Source: JAHEFT01 sp964443145
Lineage (GTDB): Bacteria > Pseudomonadota > Gammaproteobacteria > Xanthomonadales > SZUA-36
DNA: 28,785 nucleotides
Reading direction: 5' to 3'
NCBI GenBank assembly: GCA_964443145.1
Contig: CAYUBS010000022.1
Coordinates: 1-28,785 of the forward strand
Shown here: positions 1-8,695 of the stretch, in pieces
Layout: the number at the start of each line of letters is the position of its first letter
Position numbering within the stretch: position 1 is the stretch's first letter
Notes under the pieces: model-generated
The model's input: the letters and a program-made list of their open reading frames with translations, nothing else
Database searches by the model: none
Told to the model about the DNA's origin: nothing
Made by a program: the position numbers and the translations under genes

Positions 1-1706
1 AGGCGTTCAGCATTCTCAATGATCATCAACGACGCATTGGGTACGTCGACGCCCACTTCGATAACTGTGGTTGCAACCAGTAATTGGATTTCACCGCGTT
101 TGAAGCGATCCATTACAGCCTGCTTTTCCGCCGGCTTCATGCGGCCGTGAATCAGCGCGACCTCGATTCCGGACAGGCTGCTGTGCAATTCTCTTGCAAC
201 CTCCTCAGCAGCCTGTGCCTGGATGGCGTCCGATTCCTCGATCAGGGTGCATACCCAGTAAGCCTGCCGGCCTTCAGCACAGGCGGCGGCAACCCTCGAT
301 ACGACTTCACTGCGGCGTTCGTTGGAAACTGCCGCGGTGGTGACGGGCTTCCTGCCGGGCGGTAATTCATCGATAACCGAAGTCTCGAGGCCGGCATAGG
401 CCGTCATGGCCAGCGTTCGCGGGATCGGTGTGGCCGTCATTATCAACTGGTGCGCGTGGATGGATTCCTCCCCGGCTTTGTCCAGCAGGGCCAGTCGCTG
501 GTGGACGCCAAAACGATGCTGTTCATCAACGACCGCCAGGCCCAGGCGTCCAAAGCTGACGCCTTCCTGCATCAGCGCATGGGTGCCGATGACCAGCTCC
601 GCACCATCCTCGATTGCCTGCAGAGCGGATTGGCGGGCCTTGCCGGTCACCTTACCGCTGAGCCAGACAGGTTCAATCCCCAACGGGATCAGCCAGTCAC
701 TGAAGCTGCGCAGGTGTTGCTCGGCCAGCAGCTCGGTGGGCGCCATGATCGCAGCCTGGAATCCATTGCCGATAGCACGTAATGCTGCCATCGCAGCCAC
801 CACCGTCTTGCCCGAACCGACATCGCCCTGAACCAGACGCTGCATCGGATGGCTCCGGGCCAGATCCTGCTGAATTTCGGCAGTCACCCGTTGCTGGGCA
901 CCTGTCAGCTGAAACGGTAAACGTTCGAGAAAAGCTTCCTCCAGTTGCGGTACCTGGGCCAGTGCCGGCGCCTGGAATTGACGCTGGCGGCGATGCAGCT
1001 GTTGCATGCTGAGGTTGTGGGCCAGCAGTTCTTCCAGCGCCAGGCGTTGCTGTGCCGGGTGCCTGCGCTCAACCAGTGCCGCCACATCCGCGCCCGTCGG
1101 AGGTCGGTGAATGTACTCAAGGGCCGCGGACAGCGCGGGAATGCGCAGGTCTCCTCGCAGGCCCTCCGGGAGCAGTTCCTCGAGTTTCAATTGCTGTTGC
1201 TGCAACAAGGCCAGCGCCTGGTCTGTGAGCTTTATCCAGCTTGCCTGGCCGAGCCCCTCCACGGATGGGTATACGGGTGTGAGGCGATCGGAAATGGCCT
1301 CATCCTCTTCGCTGAGGATGCGCTTATAGCTGGGATGAACCATGTCGAGGCCTTTGTAGCCTCCCCGCACCTCTCCAAAGCAGCGCACCCGCACGCCCTT
1401 CGTGAACTGCTTTTTCTGGGCAGCCCGAAAATGGAAAAAGCGCAGCGTGATCAGCCCCGTGCCGTCAGAAATCACCACTACCAGCGTTGCACGCCGTCCG
1501 CGGATGATGGTGGAATGCTCAACTTCCCCCTCCACCAGCACCCGGGCACCGGGATACAGGCCGCCAATCGGCTGGATGCGGGTCCGGTCTTCGTAGCGGA
1601 AGGGCAGGTGAAACAGAATGTCTTCGGTTGTATGTATCCCCAGTTGGTTCAGGGATGATTCAAGGCTCGGGCCGACACCACGGAGTTCGCGTAGGTCAGA
1701 GGCCAA
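1..1706 (-). CDS. recG: ATP-dependent DNA helicase RecG (partial, C-terminus off the window)
   Basis: RecG is a monomeric superfamily 2 helicase that reverses stalled replication forks and branch-migrates Holliday junctions. The reverse strand stays open from about 1706 to base 1, giving about 568 codons; the family is about 690 aa, so some 125 C-terminal residues are missing. The N-terminus has a helix-hairpin-helix-like start (LRELRGVGPSLE) followed by HLPFRYEDRT, as in RecG. Visible helicase motifs are Walker A GDVGSGKT (Lys about 300), APTELLAEQ, the RecG-type DEQH box in VDEQHRFG (about 394-397), and VATTVIEVGVDVPNAS near the window edge. No ATG fits. The TTG at 1706 gives a family-like N-terminus and overlaps the end of ridA by 11 nt; a GTG at 1733 is the alternative. 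It is the last visible gene of the yicC-to-recG run. Identity is secure; the start is not. Confidence 0.95.
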   Translation of the reverse strand, partial: MASDLRELRGVGPSLESSLNQLGIHTTEDILFHLPFRYEDRTRIQPIGGLYPGARVLVEGEVEHSTIIRGRRATLVVVISDGTGLITLRFFHFRAAQKKQFTKGVRVRCFGEVRGGYKGLDMVHPSYKRILSEEDEAISDRLTPVYPSVEGLGQASWIKLTDQALALLQQQQLKLEELLPEGLRGDLRIPALSAALEYIHRPPTGADVAALVERRHPAQQRLALEELLAHNLSMQQLHRRQRQFQAPALAQVPQLEEAFLERLPFQLTGAQQRVTAEIQQDLARSHPMQRLVQGDVGSGKTVVAAMAALRAIGNGFQAAIMAPTELLAEQHLRSFSDWLIPLGIEPVWLSGKVTGKARQSALQAIEDGAELVIGTHALMQEGVSFGRLGLAVVDEQHRFGVHQRLALLDKAGEESIHAHQLIMTATPIPRTLAMTAYAGLETSVIDELPPGRKPVTTAAVSNERRSEVVSRVAAACAEGRQAYWVCTLIEESDAIQAQAAEEVARELHSSLSGIEVALIHGRMKPAEKQAVMDRFKRGEIQLLVATTVIEVGVDVPNASLMIIENAER

Positions 1707-2076
1707 GAACCGCTTCCATTTCCACTTCTGCACCCATGGGCAGTGCGGATACCCCGACGGTTGCGCGGGCCGGGTAGGGTTCGGAAAAATATTTAGCCAT
1801 GACTCCATTGACCGTAGCGAAATTGCCCAGGTCAATCATGTAGATGTTCAGTTTGATGATGCCGTCGAGGTTGCTGCCGGCAGCTTCGCACACAGCGCGT
1901 AAATTTTTAAAAACCTGGTGTGCCTGTGCTGCGATGTCTCCATCTATCAGTTCCATGGTTTCCGGAACCAGCGGGGTTTGGCCGGAGAGGAACACGATAT
2001 CGCCATGTTGGACAGCCTGGGAGTAGGGGCCGATAGCGGCAGGTGCGCTTTGCGTGCTGATGATCTTTTTGGACAT
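1696..2076 (-). CDS. ridA: RidA family reactive intermediate/imine deaminase
   Basis: RidA (YjgF/YER057c/UK114 family) hydrolyses the reactive enamine/imine products of PLP-dependent dehydratases, such as 2-aminoacrylate, releasing ammonia and protecting PLP enzymes in the cytosol. The 126-aa product matches the family length. The active-site residues known from the family can be placed: Tyr18 in IGPYSQA, Arg104 in PARATVGV and Glu119 in the final strand (AEVEMEA). The ATG has a strong AGAAGGAAG ribosome site a few bases upstream. It lies 24 nt after spoT and its end overlaps the recG start, so it is probably co-transcribed with both. This placement between spoT and recG is common in gammaproteobacteria. 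A PLP dehydratase, a possible source of its substrate, lies elsewhere in the window at 19709-20680, though that link is only inference. Confidence 0.95.
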   Translation of the reverse strand: MSKKIISTQSAPAAIGPYSQAVQHGDIVFLSGQTPLVPETMELIDGDIAAQAHQVFKNLRAVCEAAGSNLDGIIKLNIYMIDLGNFATVNGVMAKYFSEPYPARATVGVSALPMGAEVEMEAVLGL

Positions 2077-2100
2077 GTTGCTTCCTTCTGACTGTTGGGC

Positions 2101-4239
2101 CTATCCGACCCGGTGGACCCGGATCACGTGGCTGTTTCTGCGCAGCCGGCGTATCACGCGCGCCATGTGGTCGCGGTCGCGCACACTGATATTGAACAGC
2201 AGCGTTGCTGTCTCCGGGTTGGCTTCTGGTTGGGCTACTGTTTCGATGTTGCTGCCGGCCTGGCCGATACTGGTTGACACATTGGCCAGGACCCCCGGTG
2301 TGTTGCGGGTTTCAATGCGTACCGAGACGGGAAACATACCCTTGGTGATGGGCGCCCACATGACATCAACACAGCGGTCGGGGTGTTTGCGGAATTCACG
2401 CACGTTACTGCAGGTCACGCGGTGCACCACCAGCCCATGGTCGGTGGAAACATAGGCCATGATCTTGTCACCCGGCACGGGTAGACAGCAGGCCCCGAAA
2501 CTCAAGGCATTGCCTTCTGAGCCCTCGATGGTAATGGCCTCGCCGCCATCCAGCTTGTTCGCCAGCAGACTGCTGTCAGGCACCAGCTTGCCGGCCACGA
2601 CATTGCCCAGCGTTGAGCCCAGTGCGAGCTCATGAAACAGGTCTTCCTGCTTATTGAAGTGGTTTTCTTTCAGGAACTGCTTCCAGCGTTTTGCCGGAAT
2701 GGCTTCGACCGAGCTGCCGCGTGCGTTCAGGGCTTTCTCGAGCAACCGGAGGCCGAGTGCCACGGTATCTTCCTGGCGCAGGCTTTTCAGGTAATGCCGG
2801 ATCGCGGTGCGTGCCCGCGCGGTGGCGGCAAACTCCAGCCATTCCGACTTTGGTTTGACTTTCGGATCGGTAAGGATTTTCACGGTCTGGCCGTTGGCCA
2901 GGCGGGTGGACAAGGGAACTTCCACCTTGTCGATCAGGGCACGTGACGTTTGATTGCCAACGTCTGTATGGATAGCGTACGCGAAGTCCAGGGCGGTGGC
3001 ATTCTGCCGCAGGTCGATGATTTTTCCCTTCGGTGTGAATACGAAAATCTCATCCGGAAACAGGTCGGACTTGGCGTGGTCGAGAAATTCCAGTGAATCC
3101 CCCGTGTGGCGCTGCACGTCGACCAGACGCATCAGCCACTCTCTCGCCCTGACTGCGGCTGTTGCCGGAGCTGCGCCGGAAGAACTGTCTGTCTTGTATT
3201 GCCAGTGAGCTGCGGCGCCCTTGATCGCCATGATGTCCATCTCTTCGGTGCGGACCTGGATTTCTATGGGTAATCCATACGGGCTGTTCAAAATGGTGTG
3301 CAGTGACTGGTAGCCATTGGCCTTGGGCAGGGCGATGAAATCCTTGAAACAGCCGGGCTTGGGTTGGTACAGGCTGTGTACCGCGCCGAGTGCGAGGTAA
3401 CAATGCGACTCGGTCTGCGTGATGATGCGAAAGGCAAAAAAGTCCGTGACCGATGAAAATGGCAGGTCCTTGGACAGCATTTTTTTGTAGATGCTGTATG
3501 GGGATTTCTGCCGTCCGGTAATTCGACAGGGTACGCCCACATCGTTCATTTTCTTGCGCAGGCCTTCCAGAATGTTCTGCACTATCTCCTGCCGGTTTCC
3601 GGTCATTTCCTGCAGGTGCTCAGTGATGGTCCGGTGGCGCCACGGGTAGAGGTTGGCGAACCCCATGTCCTCCAGTTCGTGTTTCATGCTGTTCATGCCG
3701 AGGCGGTCAGCTATCGGTGCATAGATGTCCAGTGTTTCCCGGGCAATGCGGCGCCGGGATGTCTGCGACATGCTGCCGAGGGTGCGCATATTGTGCAGGC
3801 GGTCTGCGAGCTTGATGAAGATGACGCGCAGATCACGCGACATGGCCAGCATCAATTTGCGGAAACTCTCAGCATCCGCTTCGACGCGGGTACGGAATTT
3901 CATCTTGTCCAGTTTGGTGACGCCTTCCACCAGGTCGGCGATTTCTGAGCCGAAGCCTTGCTCGATGTCCTGCCAACCCAGATCTGTATCTTCTATGGTG
4001 TCGTGCAGTATCGCGGCCGCGATACTGACATGGTCCATGCGCATATTGGCGAGAATCTGGGCAACGGCAACCGGGTGAAGGATGTACGGTTCGCCGGTCT
4101 TTCGGACCTGGCCCCGGTGAGCTGACTCACCGAGATCGTAGGCACGTAGCACGATGGCTACGTTTTCAGGATCAAGATACGTATTGAGCAGGTCCCTGAG
4201 CTTCAGGACGGGTTCGGGATAACCTGTTGCTGCTTGCAT
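2101..4239 (-). CDS. spoT: Bifunctional (p)ppGpp synthetase/hydrolase SpoT
   Basis: A long RelA/SpoT homologue (712 aa; E. coli SpoT is 702) that makes and degrades the alarmone (p)ppGpp. The N-terminal HD hydrolase domain is intact: HRGQVRKTGEPYILHP (about 41-56), LHDTIEDT (His79-Asp80, Glu83-Asp84) and LADRLHNMRTL (about 144-154), so hydrolase activity is expected. The synthetase domain follows (about 235-345) with TGRQKSPYSIYKKM, Asp266 in TDFFAFRI, ANGYQSLHT and Glu326 in EIQVRTEEMD. A TGS domain (about 390-450) and a C-terminal ACT domain (about 635-710) complete the regulatory half. The motif that is normally RxKD in SpoT reads Cys297-Phe-Lys-Asp here. The ATG start lies 38 nt after rpoZ with only a weak ribosome site. 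The rpoZ-spoT order is classic; omega subunit and ppGpp jointly affect RNA polymerase in E. coli. Confidence 0.97.
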   Translation of the reverse strand: MQAATGYPEPVLKLRDLLNTYLDPENVAIVLRAYDLGESAHRGQVRKTGEPYILHPVAVAQILANMRMDHVSIAAAILHDTIEDTDLGWQDIEQGFGSEIADLVEGVTKLDKMKFRTRVEADAESFRKLMLAMSRDLRVIFIKLADRLHNMRTLGSMSQTSRRRIARETLDIYAPIADRLGMNSMKHELEDMGFANLYPWRHRTITEHLQEMTGNRQEIVQNILEGLRKKMNDVGVPCRITGRQKSPYSIYKKMLSKDLPFSSVTDFFAFRIITQTESHCYLALGAVHSLYQPKPGCFKDFIALPKANGYQSLHTILNSPYGLPIEIQVRTEEMDIMAIKGAAAHWQYKTDSSSGAAPATAAVRAREWLMRLVDVQRHTGDSLEFLDHAKSDLFPDEIFVFTPKGKIIDLRQNATALDFAYAIHTDVGNQTSRALIDKVEVPLSTRLANGQTVKILTDPKVKPKSEWLEFAATARARTAIRHYLKSLRQEDTVALGLRLLEKALNARGSSVEAIPAKRWKQFLKENHFNKQEDLFHELALGSTLGNVVAGKLVPDSSLLANKLDGGEAITIEGSEGNALSFGACCLPVPGDKIMAYVSTDHGLVVHRVTCSNVREFRKHPDRCVDVMWAPITKGMFPVSVRIETRNTPGVLANVSTSIGQAGSNIETVAQPEANPETATLLFNISVRDRDHMARVIRRLRRNSHVIRVHRVG

Positions 4240-4277
4240 GGGTCCGTCTCAGAGCCTGTACCTGTCTTTATCCGGGC

Positions 4278-4541
4278 TTACGGCGCGAAATCATCATCCT
4301 CGAGCTGCGTATCAAATACCTCTGCAGCTTCGATTTCCGCCTGGATCACGTCGACGCTTTGCGGGTCAACCAGTCCATCTGCAATTTCCCGCAGAGCGAT
4401 GACCGTGGGTTTGTCATTTTCTTCTTCAACCAGGGGATCTGCGCCGTGAGCGATCTGGCGTGCCCGCTTGGTCGCGGTGAGTACCATTTCAAACCGATTG
4501 TCGATTCTGTTGAGGCAATCTTCTACCGTAATTCGTGCCAT
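4278..4541 (-). CDS. rpoZ: DNA-directed RNA polymerase omega subunit
   Basis: The omega subunit (87 aa; E. coli 91) binds the beta-prime subunit, helps assemble RNA polymerase and forms part of a ppGpp site. The signature N-terminus MARITVEDCLNRIDNRFEMV and the TATKRARQIAHG segment are both present, followed by ALREIADGLV and an acidic tail typical of gammaproteobacterial omega. The start at 4541 is chosen because MARITVEDC is the universal N-terminus and a GGAAG ribosome site lies 7 nt upstream; the in-frame ATG at 4589 would add 16 unrelated residues. It sits 72 nt after gmk and 38 nt before spoT, so co-expression with both is likely. Confidence 0.96.
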   Translation of the reverse strand: MARITVEDCLNRIDNRFEMVLTATKRARQIAHGADPLVEEENDKPTVIALREIADGLVDPQSVDVIQAEIEAAEVFDTQLEDDDFAP

Positions 4542-4613
4542 TTTTTTGCTTCCAAAAATACCGTTTAAATCACTACCCCGAAAAGTCACATACTCCGGGC
4601 TGAACCAATCATT

Positions 4614-5234
4614 TTATCGCGTTCCAAGCAGTTCTGCCAGAACTTCCATAGATTGGTTGGAGTTTGGCTGGGAAGGCTGCTTTTCAGATCGCACAAGCGC
4701 ATGCAATTCTGACAGTGCCTGTTCGAAATCATCATTAACAATGATGGCATCAAATTCATCCCAATGGGAAATTTCGGCCTGCGCATCACGCATGCGTCGC
4801 CGGATCACCACTTCACTGTCCTGTCCGCGCCGAACCAGGCGCTGGCGCAGCGATTCCACCGATGGCGGGATAATGAATATCGTGCGGCAGGTGGGGAAAG
4901 TGCTTCTGATCTGACGAGCCCCCTGCCAGTCTATGTCCAGTATCACATCAAATCCGGCAGCTAGTTGCTGCTCGACAGCTTCACGGCCCGTGCCATAGCG
5001 GTAATCGAACACCTGCGCGTGCTCAAGGAAGGCATCACGTTCCATCAGGTCGAGAAATGTTTCCTCATCCACAAAGTGGTAGTGCACCCCGTCGACCTCG
5101 CCGGGCCGCGCAGGGCGTGTCGTGTGGGATACGGACAGCTTGATCTGCCTGTCCTTGTCGAGTAGTGAGTTGATCAGGCTGGTCTTGCCACCGCCCGAAG
5201 GTGCCGCCACCACGAAAAGACCGGGTTCACTCAA
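4614..5234 (-). CDS. gmk: Guanylate kinase
   Basis: Guanylate kinase phosphorylates GMP to GDP with ATP and feeds both GTP and ppGpp pools. The 206-aa product (E. coli 207) has the P-loop APSGGGKTSL near residues 10-19, the GMP-binding SHTTRPARPGEVDGVHY region, FLEHAQVFDYRYGT, the DIDWQGARQIR motif and the lid RGQDSEVVIRRRM, then IVNDDFEQAL. No ATG is available at the N-terminus. The TTG at 5234 gives MSEPGLFVVAAPSG, the right length, and overlaps the end of yicC by 8 nt, which suggests translational coupling. The neighbouring yicC, gmk, rpoZ and spoT form the standard cluster. Confidence 0.96.
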   Translation of the reverse strand: MSEPGLFVVAAPSGGGKTSLINSLLDKDRQIKLSVSHTTRPARPGEVDGVHYHFVDEETFLDLMERDAFLEHAQVFDYRYGTGREAVEQQLAAGFDVILDIDWQGARQIRSTFPTCRTIFIIPPSVESLRQRLVRRGQDSEVVIRRRMRDAQAEISHWDEFDAIIVNDDFEQALSELHALVRSEKQPSQPNSNQSMEVLAELLGTR

Positions 5235-6096
5235 TATTCTGAACCTGTTCCCGCATCTGTTCGATTGCCACTTTCAACTCAACGGCTGCCTGGGTGGTCC
5301 TGTTATCGACCGATTTCGAACTAAGCGTGTTGGACTCGCGGTTGAATTCCTGCATCAGGAAATCGAGCCGGCGACCGACCGGGTCATCGCGATCCAGCAC
5401 CAGCAGGGCTTCTTTGACATGTGCGTCCAGCCTGTCCAGTTCTTCGTCGACATCGATTTTCTGCGCCAGGAAAGCGACTTCCTGTTCCAGTCGGCCGGTG
5501 TCGAGTGGTTGTGGCAGGTCAGCCACGCGATCGAGGAGTTTTTGCCTCAAGCCGTCACGAATGTCCGGCAGCCAGCCACGTACCTGTACGACATGGTCGG
5601 CGATGATATTCAGCCGTTCCCTGATTGCGGCATCCATCTGGGTACCTTCGCGCCCGCGTGCCGCCTGTAGCCCGGCGGCGGCTTCGGCCAGCAACTCAAT
5701 GGCCGCCTCGTGCAGAGGTTGCGGGTCAGCTGCGCGTTCCTGGATCATGCCCGGCCAGCGCAACAGAGAGCGTAAATCAGGCTCCTGTTGCATATCGCTC
5801 ATAGTCTGCAATTCGCCATGAAGCTCCAGAAGGCGCTTTGCCAATTCGCCGTTGAGTTCCAGGCTGGAGCTCGCCACACCAGGGGCAGGCGTGTACTTAA
5901 GGTTGGCGTCTACTTTTCCGCGGCTTACAAATTCACCCAGCGTCTGGCGGATTTGTGGCTCCAGTACCCGGAATTCTTCGGGGACGCGGAAGCCGACTTC
6001 AAGGTATCTGTGGTTGACCGAGCGGAGTTCCCAGGTCAGGCGCCCGAATGCATATTGGCGTTCAGCGCCGGCGAATCCTGTCATACTTCGGATCAT
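5227..6096 (-). CDS. yicC: YicC/YloC family endoribonuclease
   Basis: YicC proteins are endoribonucleases; the E. coli member is reported to act on the small RNA RyhB. The 289-aa product (E. coli 287) begins MIRSMTGFAGAER and contains LTWELRSVNHRYLEVGFRVP, the conserved RGKVDANLKY segment and a C-terminal DUF1732-type region with DVDEELDRLDAHV and GRRLDFLMQEFNRESNTL. The ATG at 6096 gives the family-typical MIRSMT start even though the ribosome site is weak. It is the first gene of the minus-strand run and is divergent from rph, so the promoter of the run should lie in 6097-6200. Confidence 0.94.
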   Translation of the reverse strand: MIRSMTGFAGAERQYAFGRLTWELRSVNHRYLEVGFRVPEEFRVLEPQIRQTLGEFVSRGKVDANLKYTPAPGVASSSLELNGELAKRLLELHGELQTMSDMQQEPDLRSLLRWPGMIQERAADPQPLHEAAIELLAEAAAGLQAARGREGTQMDAAIRERLNIIADHVVQVRGWLPDIRDGLRQKLLDRVADLPQPLDTGRLEQEVAFLAQKIDVDEELDRLDAHVKEALLVLDRDDPVGRRLDFLMQEFNRESNTLSSKSVDNRTTQAAVELKVAIEQMREQVQNIE

Positions 6097-6143
6097 GAAA
6101 GCTTACCCATCTGATTAAGTGGCACAATACTACCGACAAATGA

Positions 6144-6161
6144 GGATCGCGTCAGCGATCC
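6144..6161. repeat. Perfect inverted repeat between divergent yicC and rph
   Basis: GGATCGC, a GTCA spacer and GCGATCC form a perfect 7-bp palindrome in the 104-bp gap between yicC and rph. It could be an operator or a hairpin in a leader RNA. It has no T-run on either side, so it is not an intrinsic terminator. No convincing sigma-70 promoter can be placed around it by eye. Confidence 0.45.
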
Positions 6162-6200
6162 AATCCAGCCGATTCAACTTTTAACATTCAGGATTCTAAT

Positions 6201-6917
6201 ATGAGACCCAGCGGCAGAGCTCCTGACGAGCTTAGAACCACCGTCATGAAAAGAAACTACACCCGACATGCAGAGGGATCCGTGCTTATCTGCTGTGGCG
6301 ATACCCACGTGTTGTGCACTGCGTCCGTTGAAGAACGGGTGCCGCCTTTCCTGCGCGGAAAAGGCGAGGGCTGGGTTACGGCCGAGTACGGCATGCTGCC
6401 GCGCTCCACCGGGAGCCGGATGGGGCGCGAAGCAGCACGGGGTAAGCAGGGCGGACGGACCCTGGAAATACAACGGCTGATTGGTCGTTCCCTGCGTGCA
6501 GTGGTTGACCGCAAAGCGCTGGGTGAGAGGAGCATCACGCTGGACTGCGACGTGCTGCAGGCCGACGGCGGCACCCGCACCGCATCCATCACCGGCGCCT
6601 ACGTGGCGTTAATTGACGCATGCAGGCACCTGGAATCACGTGGCTTGATCAAAAAGAGCCCGATCCATGGGCAGGTCGCCGCGGTCTCGGTCGGTATTTA
6701 TGGCGATCAGCCGGTGCTGGACCTGGACTATCCGGAGGATTCTTCCGCGGAAACAGACATGAATGTCGTGATGAATGACGGCGGGGCCTTTATCGAACTT
6801 CAAGGCACCGCGGAAGGCCACGCTTTCCGGCGTGATGAGCTGGACAGGATGCTGGAGCTTGCTGAAAAAGGTATCCGTGAACTGATGGTGTTTCAGGAGG
6901 AGGCGCTGGGTGGCTGA
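6201..6917 (+). CDS. rph: Ribonuclease PH
   Basis: RNase PH is a phosphate-dependent 3'-to-5' exoribonuclease that trims tRNA 3' ends and works as a hexamer of dimers. The 238-aa product equals the E. coli reference length. It has the start MRPSGRAPDELR, the CGDTHVLCTASVEERVPPF segment, the hallmark ARGKQGGRTLEIQRLIGRSLRA with phosphate-binding Arg86, DCDVLQADGGTRTASITGA, and the acidic DLDYPEDS...DMN active-site region at about 174-188. The ATG at 6201 is preceded by CAGGAT. The end overlaps rdgB by 8 nt, so the two are translationally coupled. Confidence 0.97.
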   Translation: MRPSGRAPDELRTTVMKRNYTRHAEGSVLICCGDTHVLCTASVEERVPPFLRGKGEGWVTAEYGMLPRSTGSRMGREAARGKQGGRTLEIQRLIGRSLRAVVDRKALGERSITLDCDVLQADGGTRTASITGAYVALIDACRHLESRGLIKKSPIHGQVAAVSVGIYGDQPVLDLDYPEDSSAETDMNVVMNDGGAFIELQGTAEGHAFRRDELDRMLELAEKGIRELMVFQEEALGG

Positions 6918-7524
6918 GTTTCTTACGGGTGAACGTAAGCTGGTGCTGGCCAGTGGCAACCGGGGAAAGTTAAGCGAACTGGATGCCATGCTGGCCCCTT
7001 TTGGCTGGACGGTCATGCCACAAATGGAATGGGGTATCGACGAAGCCGTCGAAGATGGCTTGAGTTTTATTGAAAACGCACTGATCAAGGCGCGGCATGC
7101 TTCCGAACACACCGGGATGCCGGCACTGGGCGATGACTCCGGGCTGGTGGTCGACGCGCTTAACGGCGGACCCGGAATTTTTTCAGCGCGTTTTGCCGGC
7201 CCCGGCGCAGATGCTGGCGCCAACAACCAGAAGCTGCTCAGTGAAATGTCCGGAGTTCCTGAATCAGAGCGGGGAGCCCATTTCTACTGCGCGATGGCCC
7301 TGGTTCGCCATGCACATGACCCTGTGCCGTTGTTGGCTACCGGAACGTGGAATGGCCGCATTATGGAGGCCCCGGCAGGTGACCTCGGTTTTGGGTACGA
7401 TCCATTGTTTTGGGTGCCGGGAGAGGAGTGTTCCTCGGCTGAGTTGCCCACCAAGCTCAAAAATCAACTCAGTCACCGTGGCCAGGCCCTGTCGGCCATG
7501 ATGGAGCATTTCGCCGAACTCTGA
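6910..7524 (+). CDS. rdgB: dITP/XTP pyrophosphatase (non-canonical purine NTPase)
   Basis: RdgB (HAM1 family) hydrolyses ITP, dITP and XTP to monophosphates, keeping deaminated purines out of nucleic acids. The 204-aa product (E. coli 197) shows the SGNRGK substrate motif at 15-20, the acidic GDDSGLVVDALNG segment with Asp75-Asp76, PGIFSARFAG and the C-terminal GFGYDPLFW, KNQLSHRGQAL. The GTG start at 6910 is supported by an AGGAGGAG ribosome site 7 nt upstream that lies inside the end of rph. The rph-rdgB-hemW order is common in proteobacteria. Confidence 0.96.
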   Translation: MAEFLTGERKLVLASGNRGKLSELDAMLAPFGWTVMPQMEWGIDEAVEDGLSFIENALIKARHASEHTGMPALGDDSGLVVDALNGGPGIFSARFAGPGADAGANNQKLLSEMSGVPESERGAHFYCAMALVRHAHDPVPLLATGTWNGRIMEAPAGDLGFGYDPLFWVPGEECSSAELPTKLKNQLSHRGQALSAMMEHFAEL

Positions 7525-7543
7525 GCATGGCCAGGATTTAGAC

Positions 7544-8689
7544 ATGAATCTGCCTCCTCTTTCGCTATATGTTCACCTTCCCTGGTGTGTCCGCAAGTGC
7601 CCATATTGCGACTTCAACTCGCATGCGGCGCGAGACGATTTGCCTTTTGATGACTATGTGCAGGCGCTGCTGAAGGACCTTGAGCAGGAATTACCGCTGG
7701 TGTGGGGCAGGCCGGTGCATAGCATCTTCTTTGGCGGGGGCACGCCCAGCCTGTTTGATGCGGCAAAAATTGGCGCACTGCTGAGTGGTTTTCGCAGCTT
7801 GTTGCCGGTCAGTCCGGAAGCAGAAATAACGCTGGAGGCCAATCCCGGCACCACGGAGCATGATAGTTTTTTGGCTTACCGGGAGGCGGGTGTCAACCGG
7901 ATTTCGTTGGGTGTCCAGAGTTTTGACGATGAGTTGCTGGCTGCCATCGGCCGAATTCATGGGCGCAGCGAAGTGGAACGGGCAATAGGGGCTATCGAGC
8001 GCTCCGGGATACGAAATTTCAATATTGACCTGATGTTTGCGCTACCCGGCCAATCGGTTGCGGCTGCCCTTAATGATGTCCGGGAGGCGATTGCGTGCAA
8101 TCCCGCCCATATTTCCCATTACCAGCTCACCATTGAGCCGAACACGCCCTTTCACGCTAACCCGCCGCAGTTGCCGGAAGAGGATGCCGGGTGGGAGATG
8201 CAGCAGGAGTGTGGTCGCATCCTGTCTTCTGCCGGTTATCAGCAATACGAGATTTCTGCCTGGTCGCGTCCGGAGCAGCGCTGCAGTCACAACATGAACT
8301 ACTGGCGCTATGGTGATTTCATAGGGATCGGTGCGGGTGCTCACGGCAAAATTACGCTTCCTGCCGAGGATACGATCAGGCGAACCGTCAGGCAGCGGCA
8401 TCCGGCAGCATGGATGAAAGGCGTGCAGGAAGGAAGTTCGATTCTGGAGGAAAAGAGGCTGGATGCCGCAGAACGCGTATTCGAGTTTTTTCTCAACCAG
8501 CTGCGATTGCGCGAAGGCGTTCTGGAGAGCCAGTTTCAGCCCCGAACCGGGGTCAGCTGGAGTGATGTTTCCGGGCGCGTGCAGAGTGCCATTGATAAAG
8601 GACTCCTGAAAGAGGAAAATGGGGTGTTGTCACCGACCGAACTCGGGTGGCGCTTCAGCAATGATACTCAGGCGATTTTTCTGCCTTGA
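7544..8689 (+). CDS. hemW: Radical SAM heme chaperone HemW
   Basis: HemW resembles coproporphyrinogen III dehydrogenase HemN but is a heme-binding chaperone rather than a heme synthesis enzyme. The 381-aa product (E. coli 378) has the radical SAM cluster motif CxxxCxxC at Cys15, Cys19 and Cys22 in WCVRKCPYCDFNSH. The residue two after the last Cys is Phe, as in HemW, where HemN has a fourth Cys. Further family signs are FFGGGTPSLF, EANPGT, RISLGVQSFDD, NIDLMFALPGQ and HISHYQLTIEPNTPF. The C-terminal HemN-type domain includes FEFFLNQLRLREGV. It starts 19 nt after rdgB. Databases often mislabel this protein as an oxygen-independent coproporphyrinogen oxidase. Confidence 0.96.
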   Translation: MNLPPLSLYVHLPWCVRKCPYCDFNSHAARDDLPFDDYVQALLKDLEQELPLVWGRPVHSIFFGGGTPSLFDAAKIGALLSGFRSLLPVSPEAEITLEANPGTTEHDSFLAYREAGVNRISLGVQSFDDELLAAIGRIHGRSEVERAIGAIERSGIRNFNIDLMFALPGQSVAAALNDVREAIACNPAHISHYQLTIEPNTPFHANPPQLPEEDAGWEMQQECGRILSSAGYQQYEISAWSRPEQRCSHNMNYWRYGDFIGIGAGAHGKITLPAEDTIRRTVRQRHPAAWMKGVQEGSSILEEKRLDAAERVFEFFLNQLRLREGVLESQFQPRTGVSWSDVSGRVQSAIDKGLLKEENGVLSPTELGWRFSNDTQAIFLP

Positions 8690-8695
8690 AAGGTC

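Noticed and set aside
945..1658. Plus-strand 237-aa open frame
   Set aside because: It lies wholly opposite recG, whose helicase and RecG-specific motifs read continuously on the other strand; no family feature appears in the plus-strand frame.
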